Shown one piece after another: positions 14,181 to 20,302 of a stretch of DNA of 20,302 nt. Numbering within the stretch: the first letter of the stretch is position 1; every line of letters begins with the position of its first letter. A program made the translations under genes and the position numbers. Source of the DNA: UBA1858 sp963926275 (GTDB taxonomy: Bacteria > Pseudomonadota > Gammaproteobacteria > UBA4575); contig CAWUWP010000052.1 in assembly GCA_963926275.1 (NCBI GenBank), forward strand, positions 1 to 20,302, read 5' to 3'. The notes beneath the pieces are model-generated. The model was not told the DNA's origin. It saw nothing but the letters and a program-made list of their open reading frames with translations, and did no database searches.

Positions 14181-15266
14181 ATGCTCAGAATAAGTAACCT
14201 CACCGAATTGGAGTACAGAGCATTGAATCAAAGTATTACCCTGCGCAAACCTGACGATTGGCACGTACATCTTCGGGATGGAGCCATGCTGGCAATGGCG
14301 CTTCCATGGACGTCAGCAGCGTTTGGACGGGCTATTGTCATGCCAAACCTGACGCCGACGGTGACCACTAGCGCTCAAGCTTCTGCGTACCGAGAGCGAA
14401 TTTGCCAGCTCCTACCTGAGAACAGCAGCTTCGAACCACTAATGACCTGCTTCTTAACGGACGCAACAGATCCGGATGATGTTGCCCAAGGATTCGCCGA
14501 CGGCATTCTCACCGCGGCGAAAATGTACCCGGCTAATAGCACAACTAATTCGGCAACGGGGGTGACAGATGTCAGCAAGATTTATCCAGTACTCGAGCGT
14601 ATGCAACAAATCGGCATGCCACTGCTTATCCATGGCGAGGTGACTGATAGAGAGGTTGATATATTTGATCGCGAGAAAGTATTTATCGACAATATCCTCA
14701 CTAAGCTACGCTCTGACTTGCCTGAATTACGAATCATACTGGAGCACATTACGACGGCAGACGCGGCACAATTTGTCAGTGAAGCAAGCGTTTTCACCGC
14801 TGCCACCATTACTCCTCATCACTTAATGATAAATCGCAATGCGATGTTCGATGGTGGAATTCGGCCACACATGTATTGTTTGCCGATAGTAAAGCGTGAA
14901 CGTCATCGTCTGGCTTTGCGCAAAGCTGCCATCTCTGGAGACGAATGTTTTTTTCTGGGAACAGATTCGGCGCCGCACTTGAGCCAAGAAAAAGAATCGG
15001 CGTGTGGTTGCGCGGGTATCTTTTCTGCGCCGGTTGCGCTTGAATTGTATGCGCAAGTCTTCGAAGAAGAACAAGCGCTAGATAAGCTTGAGGGTTTCGC
15101 TGCAATTCATGGTGCAAAGTTCTATAACAGGCCAGTGAATGAAGAGACCGTCACGCTAGTCCGGTCACCTTGGCAACCACCAGAGACAGTGCCGGTCAGT
15201 GACAATAATCACGTTTGCGTGTTTAGTTCCGGACTAGCGTTAAACTGGCGGTATCAAAGTAAGTAA
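14181..15266 (+). CDS. pyrC: Dihydroorotase (class II, PyrC)
   Basis: Zinc enzyme that cyclises carbamoyl aspartate to dihydroorotate, step three of pyrimidine synthesis. The E. coli-type active site is complete: DDWHVHLRDG (His28, His30), the lysine that becomes carboxylated (Lys114 in AAKMYPANST), LLIHGEV, LEHITT and GTDSAPH (Asp262). PHMYCLPIVK and CGCAGIFSAPVALELYA are also family blocks. 361 residues against about 345 usual; the extra residues are at the N-terminus. ATG 14181 is given, but TTG at 14223 has GGAG at 14210-14213 and would start right at the conserved region, so the true start may be there. The coding sequence looks visibly richer in G+C and in third-position G/C than the genes around it, suggesting a separate origin. 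Confidence 0.93.
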   Translation: MLRISNLTELEYRALNQSITLRKPDDWHVHLRDGAMLAMALPWTSAAFGRAIVMPNLTPTVTTSAQASAYRERICQLLPENSSFEPLMTCFLTDATDPDDVAQGFADGILTAAKMYPANSTTNSATGVTDVSKIYPVLERMQQIGMPLLIHGEVTDREVDIFDREKVFIDNILTKLRSDLPELRIILEHITTADAAQFVSEASVFTAATITPHHLMINRNAMFDGGIRPHMYCLPIVKRERHRLALRKAAISGDECFFLGTDSAPHLSQEKESACGCAGIFSAPVALELYAQVFEEEQALDKLEGFAAIHGAKFYNRPVNEETVTLVRSPWQPPETVPVSDNNHVCVFSSGLALNWRYQSK

Positions 15267-15334
15267 CAACTAAAACAAAAGAGTTTGGCTGAATCGCATA
15301 AATGGATCGTTCACTTGAAGATTAGTTTTAGATA

Positions 15335-15757
15335 ATGAGGGTAAGGAAAGCACGGCTTCTATGTCTTTTTATGGTGTGTCTTACGTCTGTACATTCAGAA
15401 GAACTATTGAAAACAACTTCAACCTGGGAAGGTGGAGAGATAGCCTACCCTGAGGGTGAGCCTGAAATTACCTCTTTTAAATTAAAAATAGCAGCGGGTG
15501 AGATTTCAAAATTCCATTGTCATCCTGTGCCGACTCTTGGGTATATATTGAAAGGTGAGGTGGAGGTAGAAACAAAGAGCGGAAAGAAAATTATATTGAG
15601 AGAAGGTGAGTCAGCTGTCGAAGTTTTCCGAACGGTGCATCGAGGTAAAGCGGTGGGTGGACCAGTAGAAATTGTAGTCTTCTATGCAGGGGCAACGAAT
15701 GTTCCCAATACAGTCCTGCCAGCAAACGATCCAGAACATATTTATTGTAATGAATGA
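15335..15757 (+). CDS. Secreted single-domain cupin protein
   Basis: 140 residues with a probable signal peptide (basic MRVRKAR, hydrophobic LLCLFMVCLTSVHS, cut near residue 21). The rest is one cupin barrel: FKLKIAAGEISKFHCHP with metal-ligand candidates His61 and His63, PTLGYILKGEVEVETKSGK, EGESAVEVFRTVHRGKAV with a further histidine near 103, and VEIVVFYAG. The C-terminal tail has a lone cysteine. Small cupins of this kind are often annotated as cupin domain-containing proteins and have no fixed activity; a periplasmic metal-dependent enzyme or a binding protein are both possible. Starts 68 bases after pyrC on the same strand, with no obvious functional link. Confidence 0.78.
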   Translation: MRVRKARLLCLFMVCLTSVHSEELLKTTSTWEGGEIAYPEGEPEITSFKLKIAAGEISKFHCHPVPTLGYILKGEVEVETKSGKKIILREGESAVEVFRTVHRGKAVGGPVEIVVFYAGATNVPNTVLPANDPEHIYCNE

Positions 15758-15891
15758 CGCATTAACACGCGGCTGTTTTTTTATGAACAAGTAAACAGCA
15801 TTAGTGAGAATGAAAAGTAGTAAGTGAAGGTACGCGGAAAGTTAATGATCAATCCTACAACTTGCATCAGTTGATTGTACCTTCTTGCTTT

Positions 15892-15946
15892 ACTATTCCT
15901 TTCAGTATCGACTGAATATTTAATCGAGACCGAAAGGAAGGATAGT
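15892..15946. repeat. Imperfect inverted repeat, 12- and 15-base arms
   Basis: ACTATTCCTTTC (15892-15903) faces GAAAGGAAGGATAGT (15932-15946). They pair throughout except for two additional G in the right arm. The 28-base interior contains TCGA twice and CAGTATCGACTG, so the inside can fold further. It could be a structured RNA, a decayed miniature element or a protein-binding site. Confidence 0.4.
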
Positions 15947-16025
15947 CATAGCAGATATAGACATTATCACCTCCTCCATTTTTGTTAGTACGGGTTTAAT
16001 TTAATCCCAAAAAGAGAAGCTTGCA

Positions 16026-16062
16026 AGACTTTAATGCTCGTTAAAGTCTAGATGTACTAGAC
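16026..16062. repeat. Two overlapping, mutually exclusive hairpins
   Basis: AGACTTTAA (16026-16034) pairs perfectly with TTAAAGTCT (16041-16049) around loop TGCTCG. GTCTAG (16046-16051) pairs perfectly with CTAGAC (16057-16062) around ATGTA. The two stems share GTCT (16046-16049), so they cannot form at the same time. Lies just beyond the 3' end of the minus-strand gene at 16085 and may form the 3' end of that transcript; only a loose T-rich stretch follows on that strand. Confidence 0.5.
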
Positions 16063-16084
16063 GCGCACATTCTTGCTATAGCGC

Positions 16085-16486
16085 TTACATAGAAACACAT
16101 GAACCCAGTATCAGTACCACTGAGTCTCGATTTTTTCTGGTGCTGTGTACAAAAGACGAGGTATTCGTGACTGAAAACTTATGGGTCACTATATTCATAA
16201 TGAAATCTCCGTTTGTCTCACAGCTAACAATGTCAGCTAACAGTGGGTCGCAGGTCTCGTGTTCATATTCAGTGTCATATTCATAGACTGACCATTTAGC
16301 ATCTTTAACTTTTACTAAGTAATTGGCGTCGGGTGTGAATCTTTCGCGTATCCACCGGCCATTCTTATAATCATAACCACTAGACTCCTCGGTTGTGCAT
16401 AGGTAGGTTTTGTCTTCTATGAACGTTGTATCGTTAGCGGTGAGAGTGGATGAAAGTAGGAGTAAAAATATCAGTATGAATTTCAT
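16085..16486 (-). CDS. Small secreted protein of unknown function
   Basis: 133 residues with a clear signal peptide, MKFILIFLLLLSSTLTA, cut near residue 17. The mature protein has the look of a small beta-rich periplasmic domain: TYLCTTEESSGYDYKNGRWIRE, then FTPDANYLVKVKDAKWSVYEYD, HETCDPLLADIVSCETNGDFIMN, and FVHSTRKNRDSVVLILGSC. Four cysteines, at about 30, 79, 88 and 130, could make two disulfides. I do not recognise a named family; proteins with a similar Cys, Gly-Tyr, Trp, Phe, Lys spacing are widespread as hypothetical proteins in gammaproteobacteria. No ribosome site is visible ahead of the ATG, and the leader is structured. Same strand as the Rap1a-like gene upstream, 147 bases apart. 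Confidence 0.65.
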   Translation of the reverse strand: MKFILIFLLLLSSTLTANDTTFIEDKTYLCTTEESSGYDYKNGRWIRERFTPDANYLVKVKDAKWSVYEYDTEYEHETCDPLLADIVSCETNGDFIMNIVTHKFSVTNTSSFVHSTRKNRDSVVLILGSCVSM

Positions 16487-16495
16487 TAAGGTGTG

Positions 16496-16578
16496 CTTAG
16501 TTGTATTAATAAATTGGGTAAGTCTCCCGTGTCATTTTGTTGCGACCTTTTGTTTGTCGCTAAAATCAATCAACTAAG
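16496..16578. other. Structured leader region: nested inverted repeats upstream of the secreted protein gene
   Basis: Outer arms CTTAGTTG (16496-16503) and CAACTAAG (16571-16578) are perfect complements. Inside them GCGAC (16542-16546) and GTCGC (16556-16560) form a smaller stem. In a minus-strand transcript the outer stem would close about ten bases before the start of the gene at 16486, so the fold could control its translation. Could equally be a small RNA or chance. Confidence 0.35.
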
Positions 16579-16633
16579 ATAACTTGAATTTAATAGTAGT
16601 ATATTTAGTCTATCTCTTATATAGCCATTTTCT

Positions 16634-16879
16634 TTAAATGGCGCTTTGAGAGCTAAAGTTATTATTCCATTTCAACTCTAATGACGGCATGCAGAAAACA
16701 GTGTTGTCGGCCTGAATGGCTAGCAGCGCATAACTGAATCCATCGCTATAAGAGCTGGCAATCAGCGCACACCGTACGTTGTCTTTGCAAAACGCCAGCG
16801 CCATGTTGCCAGTCATGACTTTTGCTTGTGCCTGGCTAAAGCAAAGCAATAGCAGCAGGCATAAAATTACTTTCTTCAT
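16634..16879 (-). CDS. Small secreted Rap1a/Tai-like protein, probably C-terminally short
   Basis: 81 residues: signal peptide MKKVILCLLLLLCFSQAQA, then TGNMALAFCKDNVRCALIASSYSDGFSYALLA and NTVFCMP. This follows the pattern of the Rap1a/Tai domain (T.G..L...C......C..YI.G...A......FC.P), known from immunity proteins against type VI amidase toxins and from many housekeeping secreted proteins. Such domains normally go on for about 30 residues after FC.P, with another conserved cysteine near the end; here the tail is short and unrelated (SLELKWNNNFSSQSAI). I looked for the missing part in other frames downstream and did not find it. No toxin gene is adjacent. Family call moderate, truncation likely, function open. 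Confidence 0.55.
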   Translation of the reverse strand: MKKVILCLLLLLCFSQAQAKVMTGNMALAFCKDNVRCALIASSYSDGFSYALLAIQADNTVFCMPSLELKWNNNFSSQSAI

Positions 16880-16922
16880 GCTTATTTTGTGTAGTTTCTA
16901 TGTGTATTTTCGCTAAACATAG

Positions 16923-16953
16923 CGCATTAAGCTGTTTGACACTGTTTAATGCG
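16923..16953. promoter_or_regulatory. Candidate operator in the divergent promoter region of the Rap1a-like and lipoprotein genes
   Basis: Perfect 8-bp inverted repeat CGCATTAA (16923-16930) / TTAATGCG (16946-16953) with a 15-base centre that contains TTGACA (16936-16941), a consensus -35. A convincing -10 for it is not seen at 16-18 bases. Just upstream, CGCTA (16911-16915) / TAGCG (16920-16924) makes another small hairpin. The arrangement suggests a regulator covering the -35. Confidence 0.35.
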
Positions 16954-17049
16954 TCACTAAATACATAATTCCATGTGGTTTATTGGCTTGTGCGGAATAT
17001 TGGATTGTGATTTCATCGGCATTCAATTTTAATAAATGAGTGCTCATTA

Positions 17050-17778
17050 ATGATTAGAATGTTGAGTGTGTTGATATCGCTAGTGCTTATCAGTGCTTGT
17101 GCTAGCCAAGTGAAAGACGACCCGAAACAAGTCGCTGTGCAGAAAACGCCATTAGATGGAATTTGGGTGGGCAGTTTTGATATTAGAGGACGTGGTCCTT
17201 ATGACTTTTATGCTATTCATGTCGGTGAACGTTCAACAGCGGTGAGCCACAAAGCAAAGGCTATGTGCGTAGGCCAGGTTCAACAGAATGAAGATTATTA
17301 TTATGCTAAATATAATTTGTATGCTTTAGATGGTTCTCCCTTTGACTATGCGCGTCTCACGGGTGAGATTAAAGAGGGGCAGATTCAATCGCATTTCACT
17401 ACCTTGAATGGTGGCGATACCGGCAAGATGCAGCTTAACTACAGCGACTTGTATGAGCAGCCTTCCTCATTGGAATTATTAGAAGGACGATGGAAGTTTA
17501 CCGATAGAGATGGATTGGCATTTGAATTAGTCATAAAAAATGGCGTGATTAGTGGCGCCGATTCTGACAAATGCCAATATGCAGGAAACGTGTCTTTAAT
17601 TAATTCTTTATATAATGCGTATGACGTCAAACTACTAATTAGCAGTTGCGACTCAGTGAATGGTGAGTATAAAGGCTTGAGTTATATCGATGATAAGCAC
17701 TCAATCTATCTTCGCGTTGATGTCGGTAATGAGTCTTATGGTTTTCATTATGACTTTGAAAAACACACTGATTCTTAA
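17050..17778 (+). CDS. Lipoprotein of unknown function, two beta-rich halves
   Basis: 242 residues with a lipoprotein signal peptide: hydrophobic LSVLISLVLISA followed by the lipid-carrying Cys17 (lipobox LISAC). The residues after the cysteine (Ala, Ser) suit outer-membrane sorting. The mature part seems to hold two similar lipocalin-like halves: DGIWVGSFDIRGRGPYDFYAIHV and EGRWKFTDRDGLAFELVIKNG both start with a G.W strand and end in Tyr/Ser-rich strands, with cysteines at about 73, 175 and 199. I cannot assign a family. An alternative start three codons downstream (MLSVL) would serve as well. It runs convergent to the ugd operon and has its own weak terminator. Confidence 0.7.
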   Translation: MIRMLSVLISLVLISACASQVKDDPKQVAVQKTPLDGIWVGSFDIRGRGPYDFYAIHVGERSTAVSHKAKAMCVGQVQQNEDYYYAKYNLYALDGSPFDYARLTGEIKEGQIQSHFTTLNGGDTGKMQLNYSDLYEQPSSLELLEGRWKFTDRDGLAFELVIKNGVISGADSDKCQYAGNVSLINSLYNAYDVKLLISSCDSVNGEYKGLSYIDDKHSIYLRVDVGNESYGFHYDFEKHTDS

Positions 17779-17790
17779 TTTGAGTTCTAG

Positions 17791-17818
17791 AGCGTTGGAA
17801 GCACGCTAATTATTTTTT
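17791..17818 (+). terminator. Probable terminator of the lipoprotein gene
   Basis: Stem AGCGT (17791-17795) / ACGCT (17803-17807) with a seven-base loop, then AATTATTTTTT. The stem is short but the T run is good. It overlaps the 3' end of the minus-strand gene at 17810. Confidence 0.45.
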
Positions 17819-18112
17819 AGACCATTTCTGCCACAGGATTGTTGCAGGGTGATCGTTTAAGCTATTGTCGAGTAAAGTCATCAGTTCGCAACCATAGCTT
17901 AGTTCCCAAATTCCATCGCCGACATGAAACGGAATTTCGTTTATTTCTTGCGTATATTGCTGAATAGAGCTGTCTTGCTGCTTAATGCACTGACAGAGAA
18001 ATTTTTCTTCAGCAATTTTTTCAATGCTAATAATTAAATGCCAAGTATTGCTTGGGATTGATAATAATAGTGGCGGTTGTGCTTCTAAAATATTGATGCG
18101 TTGATTTAGCAT
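17810..18112 (-). CDS. Unknown 100-residue protein translationally coupled to ugd
   Basis: I do not recognise this protein. It has no signal peptide or membrane helix. Features: LNQRINILEAQPPLLLSIPSN, an alternating strand region TWHLIISIEKIAEEKFLCQCIKQQ, a glutamine/serine-rich middle, then FHVGDGIWELSYGCELMTLLDN and a basic end WQKWSKK. It looks like a small soluble alpha/beta protein. Its ATG shares one base with the ugd stop (TAATG), an arrangement that nearly guarantees translation by re-initiating ribosomes, so it should be made together with UDP-glucose dehydrogenase. The ugd link suggests a role in UDP-sugar or surface polysaccharide metabolism, but that is inference from position alone. 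Confidence 0.68.
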   Translation of the reverse strand: MLNQRINILEAQPPLLLSIPSNTWHLIISIEKIAEEKFLCQCIKQQDSSIQQYTQEINEIPFHVGDGIWELSYGCELMTLLDNSLNDHPATILWQKWSKK

Positions 18113-19455
18113 TAGCTGAATGTCTTAACAGAGTCGCCGCGTCCAATCGCGAAATACTCAATGCCTTGGTTCTTTAGATAAGCCGGATCATATAAATTAC
18201 GACCATCAAAAATCATAGGGTTAGCCAGCGTGGATTTAATATGCTCGTAGTCGGGGCTGCGAAACTCTGTCGATTCTGTCACTATGATGAGTGCATCTGA
18301 ATCTTCTAGTGCTTGGTTAGCATTGGCACATAGTATTAAGTCATCACGCTTGCCATAAAGATGTTTGCACTCTTTCATAGCAACAGGATCATACGCTCGA
18401 ATTGTTGCACCTGATTTCCATAACTGTTCCATCAGGGTTCGACTTGATGCTTCTCGCATATCATCCGTATTAGGTTTGAAAGCTAATCCCCAGAGTGCAA
18501 ATGTTTTGCCTTTTAGATTGCCTTCAAAACGCTGATTAATTTTATCGAATAACACTTGCTTCTGTTTTTGGTTGACTTGATCGACTGCAGAAATAAGCGT
18601 GGTTTCAAAATCCGCCTTGGCACCGATATGTTGAAGTGCTTGCACGTCTTTAGGGAAACATGAACCACCATATCCACAGCCCGGGTAAATAAAGTGATAG
18701 CCAATACGAGGGTCGGAGCCAATACCAAGGCGGACTTGTTCGATGTCAGCTCCCACTTTCTCTGCCAGATTCGCCAGCTCGTTAATAAAGCTAATTTTAG
18801 TGGCGAGCATTGCATTGGCGGCATACTTGGTGAGTTCTGCGGAACGTATATCCATGACCTTCACGCGATCATGATTACGATTAAACGGCGCATAGAGGGT
18901 TTTCATCAGCTCGCTAGCACGTTGGCTATCGGTGCCGACAACAACACGGTCAGGTTTCATGAAATCTTCAATTGCAGCGCCTTCTTTCAAAAACTCGGGA
19001 TTAGACACAATGTCGAATTCACTTTTAGAGCCAGTTTTCTCTAAAGTCTGAGTGATCTCATTTCTGACAATATCAGCAGTCCCGACAGGGACGGTTGATT
19101 TTGTCACGACGACTCGATATTCATCCAGGTGCGATGCAATAGTGTTGGCTACGGCAACCACGTGACGTAAATCTGCCGATCCGTCTTCATCAGAGGGCGT
19201 GCCTACGGCAATAAACTGAAATAACCCATGTTCAACGCCTTGTTTTGCGTCTTGAGTGAATTCGATGCGACCAGCGTCAAGGTTCTTTTTGATCATGTCA
19301 TCCAAACCCGGCTCATAAATAGGGATGATTCCCTGTTTTAGCTGGTTGATTTTCTCAGCGTCGATATCGACGCATAGCACCTGATTACCGACCTGTGCCA
19401 GGCAAGCGCCGGTCACCAGGCCTACATAACCTGAGCCATAGATAGTTACTTTCAT
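18112..19455 (-). CDS. ugd: UDP-glucose 6-dehydrogenase
   Basis: Oxidises UDP-glucose twice with NAD to UDP-glucuronate, a precursor of capsules, lipid A sugars and exopolysaccharide. 447 residues, normal for the bacterial enzyme. N-terminal NAD fold GSGYVGLVTGACLAQ, VGTPSDEDGSADL, VVTKSTVPVGT, SNPEFLKEGAAIEDF, the helix NAMLATKISFINELANLAE, the active site YPGCGYGGSCFPKD with the nucleophile near Cys266, and the C-terminal domain LWGLAFKPNTDDMREASS. The ATG at 19453-19455 starts directly at MKVTIYGSG. No other polysaccharide genes are in the window. It is followed by the coupled unknown gene. Intact. Confidence 0.96.
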   Translation of the reverse strand: MKVTIYGSGYVGLVTGACLAQVGNQVLCVDIDAEKINQLKQGIIPIYEPGLDDMIKKNLDAGRIEFTQDAKQGVEHGLFQFIAVGTPSDEDGSADLRHVVAVANTIASHLDEYRVVVTKSTVPVGTADIVRNEITQTLEKTGSKSEFDIVSNPEFLKEGAAIEDFMKPDRVVVGTDSQRASELMKTLYAPFNRNHDRVKVMDIRSAELTKYAANAMLATKISFINELANLAEKVGADIEQVRLGIGSDPRIGYHFIYPGCGYGGSCFPKDVQALQHIGAKADFETTLISAVDQVNQKQKQVLFDKINQRFEGNLKGKTFALWGLAFKPNTDDMREASSRTLMEQLWKSGATIRAYDPVAMKECKHLYGKRDDLILCANANQALEDSDALIIVTESTEFRSPDYEHIKSTLANPMIFDGRNLYDPAYLKNQGIEYFAIGRGDSVKTFS

Positions 19456-19683
19456 GAATTATTTCTAATTTTGGTGGATTCGAAAGCGAAATCATAAAAG
19501 ATTACGGCCGTGATTAGCAGTAAATTTATGCGTAAATTTGAATTTTCATCAAACCTAGTATGAATTTTAAGAATTAGTCTCGCGAATATCTCTTTTGGGA
19601 GCCAAATATAAGCAAGTTTGCCAAAAAATATGATCTATTGTTGAAGTTAGATGATATTTACACAATATATTGCCAGTATGCTG

Positions 19684-19713
19684 TTGACACCCGGCTTGTA
19701 CATAATCGACAAT
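19684..19713 (+). promoter_or_regulatory. Promoter of the tRNA-Tyr-Gly-Thr-tuf operon
   Basis: TTGACA (19684-19689), 18-bp spacer, GACAAT (19708-19713), then AGCCGGC, a GC-rich start region typical for stable RNA. CCGGCT (19691-19696) and AGCCGG (19714-19719) form an inverted repeat around the -10. This gives the cluster its own promoter, independent of tRNA-Thr(UGU). Confidence 0.5.
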
Positions 19714-19729
19714 AGCCGGCTTTGTGCAC

Positions 19730-19814
19730 GGAGGGGTACTCAAGCGGTCAACGAGGGCAGACTGTAAATCTGCTGGCTATGCCTTCGTAGGTTCGAATCC
19801 TACCCCCTCCACCA
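19730..19814 (+). tRNA. tRNA-Tyr (anticodon GUA)
   Basis: 85 nt with a long variable arm and encoded CCA. Acceptor stem GGAGGGG / CCCCTCC, anticodon stem GCAGA/TCTGC with loop CTGTAAA (anticodon GTA), T loop TTCGAAT, A at the discriminator position. Confidence 0.97.
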
Positions 19815-19829
19815 GAAATTTGATTAGAT

Positions 19830-19903
19830 GCGGGTGTAGTTCAATGGTAGAACCCCAGCCTTCCAAGCTGACTATGTCGGTTCGATCCCGATCACCCGCT
19901 CCA
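19830..19903 (+). tRNA. tRNA-Gly (anticodon UCC)
   Basis: 74 nt with encoded CCA. Acceptor stem GCGGGTG / CACCCGC, anticodon stem with CAGC/GCTG and loop CTTCCAA (anticodon TCC), T loop TTCGATC, U at the discriminator position. Fifteen bases after tRNA-Tyr, clearly cotranscribed. Confidence 0.97.
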
Positions 19904-20044
19904 ACTATATGCCGGGCAAAGATGTGATGGCAAATAGCTGATTAGGTGTTAGAACGCTGTGTACATAGTAGAAAAGTAGAATTGGCGTCCAAGAGTGAGG
20001 TCAAGAAAGAGATAAGAATGGGAGTGGACAGGCAAGATATCATT

Positions 20045-20119
<75 letters not shown>

Positions 20120-20183
20120 TATAATACTGGGCCCGAAATTGTATTTTTAGTAATGATTAATAATATTTAAGAGGTATAGATCA

Positions 20184-20302
20184 ATGTCGAAGGAGAAGTT
20201 TGAACGCAACAAGCCACATGTCAATGTGGGGACTATCGGCCACGTGGATCACGGGAAGACAACGTTAACAGCAGCGTTAACGAAAGTTTGTGCAGAAGCG
20301 AA
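20184..20302 (+). CDS. tuf: Elongation factor Tu, 3'-partial
   Basis: GTPase that carries aminoacyl-tRNA to the ribosome. Only the first 39 codons are in the window: MSKEKFERNKPHVNVGTIG, then the G1 P-loop GHVDHGKT (a GxxxxGK[ST] site), followed by TLTAALTKVCAEA. GAGG (20171-20174) is the ribosome site. It lies 64 bases after tRNA-Thr(GGU), matching the tufB copy of gammaproteobacteria, which is cotranscribed with these tRNAs and followed by secE-nusG outside the window. Whether a second copy exists cannot be seen. Confidence 0.97.
   Translation, partial: MSKEKFERNKPHVNVGTIGHVDHGKTTLTAALTKVCAEA

Larger units (their letters stand above)
15758..16084. other. Gene-free stretch with several hairpins
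   Basis: 327 bases without a credible gene. It has a T-rich run just after the cupin stop (15775-15781) without a good stem, a bulged hairpin (CAATC, AACT / AGTT, GATTG, 15850-15877), a longer imperfect inverted repeat (15892-15946) and a pair of overlapping inverted repeats (16026-16062), the last two listed separately. Confidence 0.6.

Noticed and set aside
14375..15117. Several long minus-strand frames within pyrC
   Set aside because: They are shadows of the conserved pyrC coding sequence; no family resemblance and no ribosome sites.
18694..19044. Plus-strand 116-codon frame within ugd
   Set aside because: It is antisense to the conserved UGD core including its NAD domain and shows no protein-like features.
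19724..19927. 67-codon frame over the tRNA genes
   Set aside because: It reads straight through tRNA-Tyr and tRNA-Gly, so it is not coding.

Overview
The window looks like a chromosomal stretch of a gammaproteobacterium with moderate to low G+C. The evidence is the E. coli-type glnS, the birA-coaX-SPOR protein-tRNA-Thr(UGU) order, and the tRNA-Tyr / tRNA-Gly / tRNA-Thr(GGU) / tuf cluster at the right end, which is the classic gammaproteobacterial tRNA-tufB locus. A sulfur-transfer operon and cytochrome b561/YceI genes fit an aerobic, probably aquatic organism with some sulfide or persulfide chemistry. I cannot name the genus. All family calls are by recognition of the protein sequence; no database was searched.

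Left part (1-5500): a ypfJ-type zinc metallopeptidase broken by an in-frame stop, dodecin, a glycine-zipper membrane peptide facing dodecin across a bidirectional terminator, a MetX-like alpha/beta hydrolase broken by a one-base deletion, hisI, a membrane-anchored DUF4332 protein, and a minus-strand YceI-cytochrome b561-YceI operon. The first YceI gene of that operon is broken by a perfect 16-bp tandem duplication. Three independent small lesions in 5.5 kb mean either recent gene decay or uncorrected sequencing errors.

Centre (5650-8460): a small zinc-finger protein, then a clear sigma70-type promoter, a leader of about 137 nt with two dyads, and a four-gene operon: DsrE-family protein, TusA-family protein, SQR/flavocytochrome c-like flavoprotein and DUF1641 protein, closed by a strong terminator. 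The carriers each have one conserved cysteine and the flavoprotein has two, so together they look like a persulfide relay feeding electrons to the quinone pool.

Middle right (8460-13590): glnS, a lytic transglycosylase whose stop codon (ATAA) overlaps the AUA codon of a basic 33-codon frame, then birA-coaX-SPOR protein (tightly coupled) and tRNA-Thr(UGU) with its own promoter.

Right part (13590-20302): about 6.1 kb separates tRNA-Thr(UGU) from the tRNA-Tyr-Gly-Thr-tuf cluster with which it is normally contiguous. It holds a TIGR02450 Trp-rich protein, a pyrC that looks richer in G+C than its neighbours, a secreted cupin, two small secreted proteins (one Rap1a/Tai-like), a lipoprotein and ugd translationally coupled to an unknown 100-residue protein, along with several hairpin-forming intergenic segments. 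It reads like an accessory block placed inside a conserved stable-RNA operon. No transposase, integrase or CRISPR array is visible anywhere in the window.
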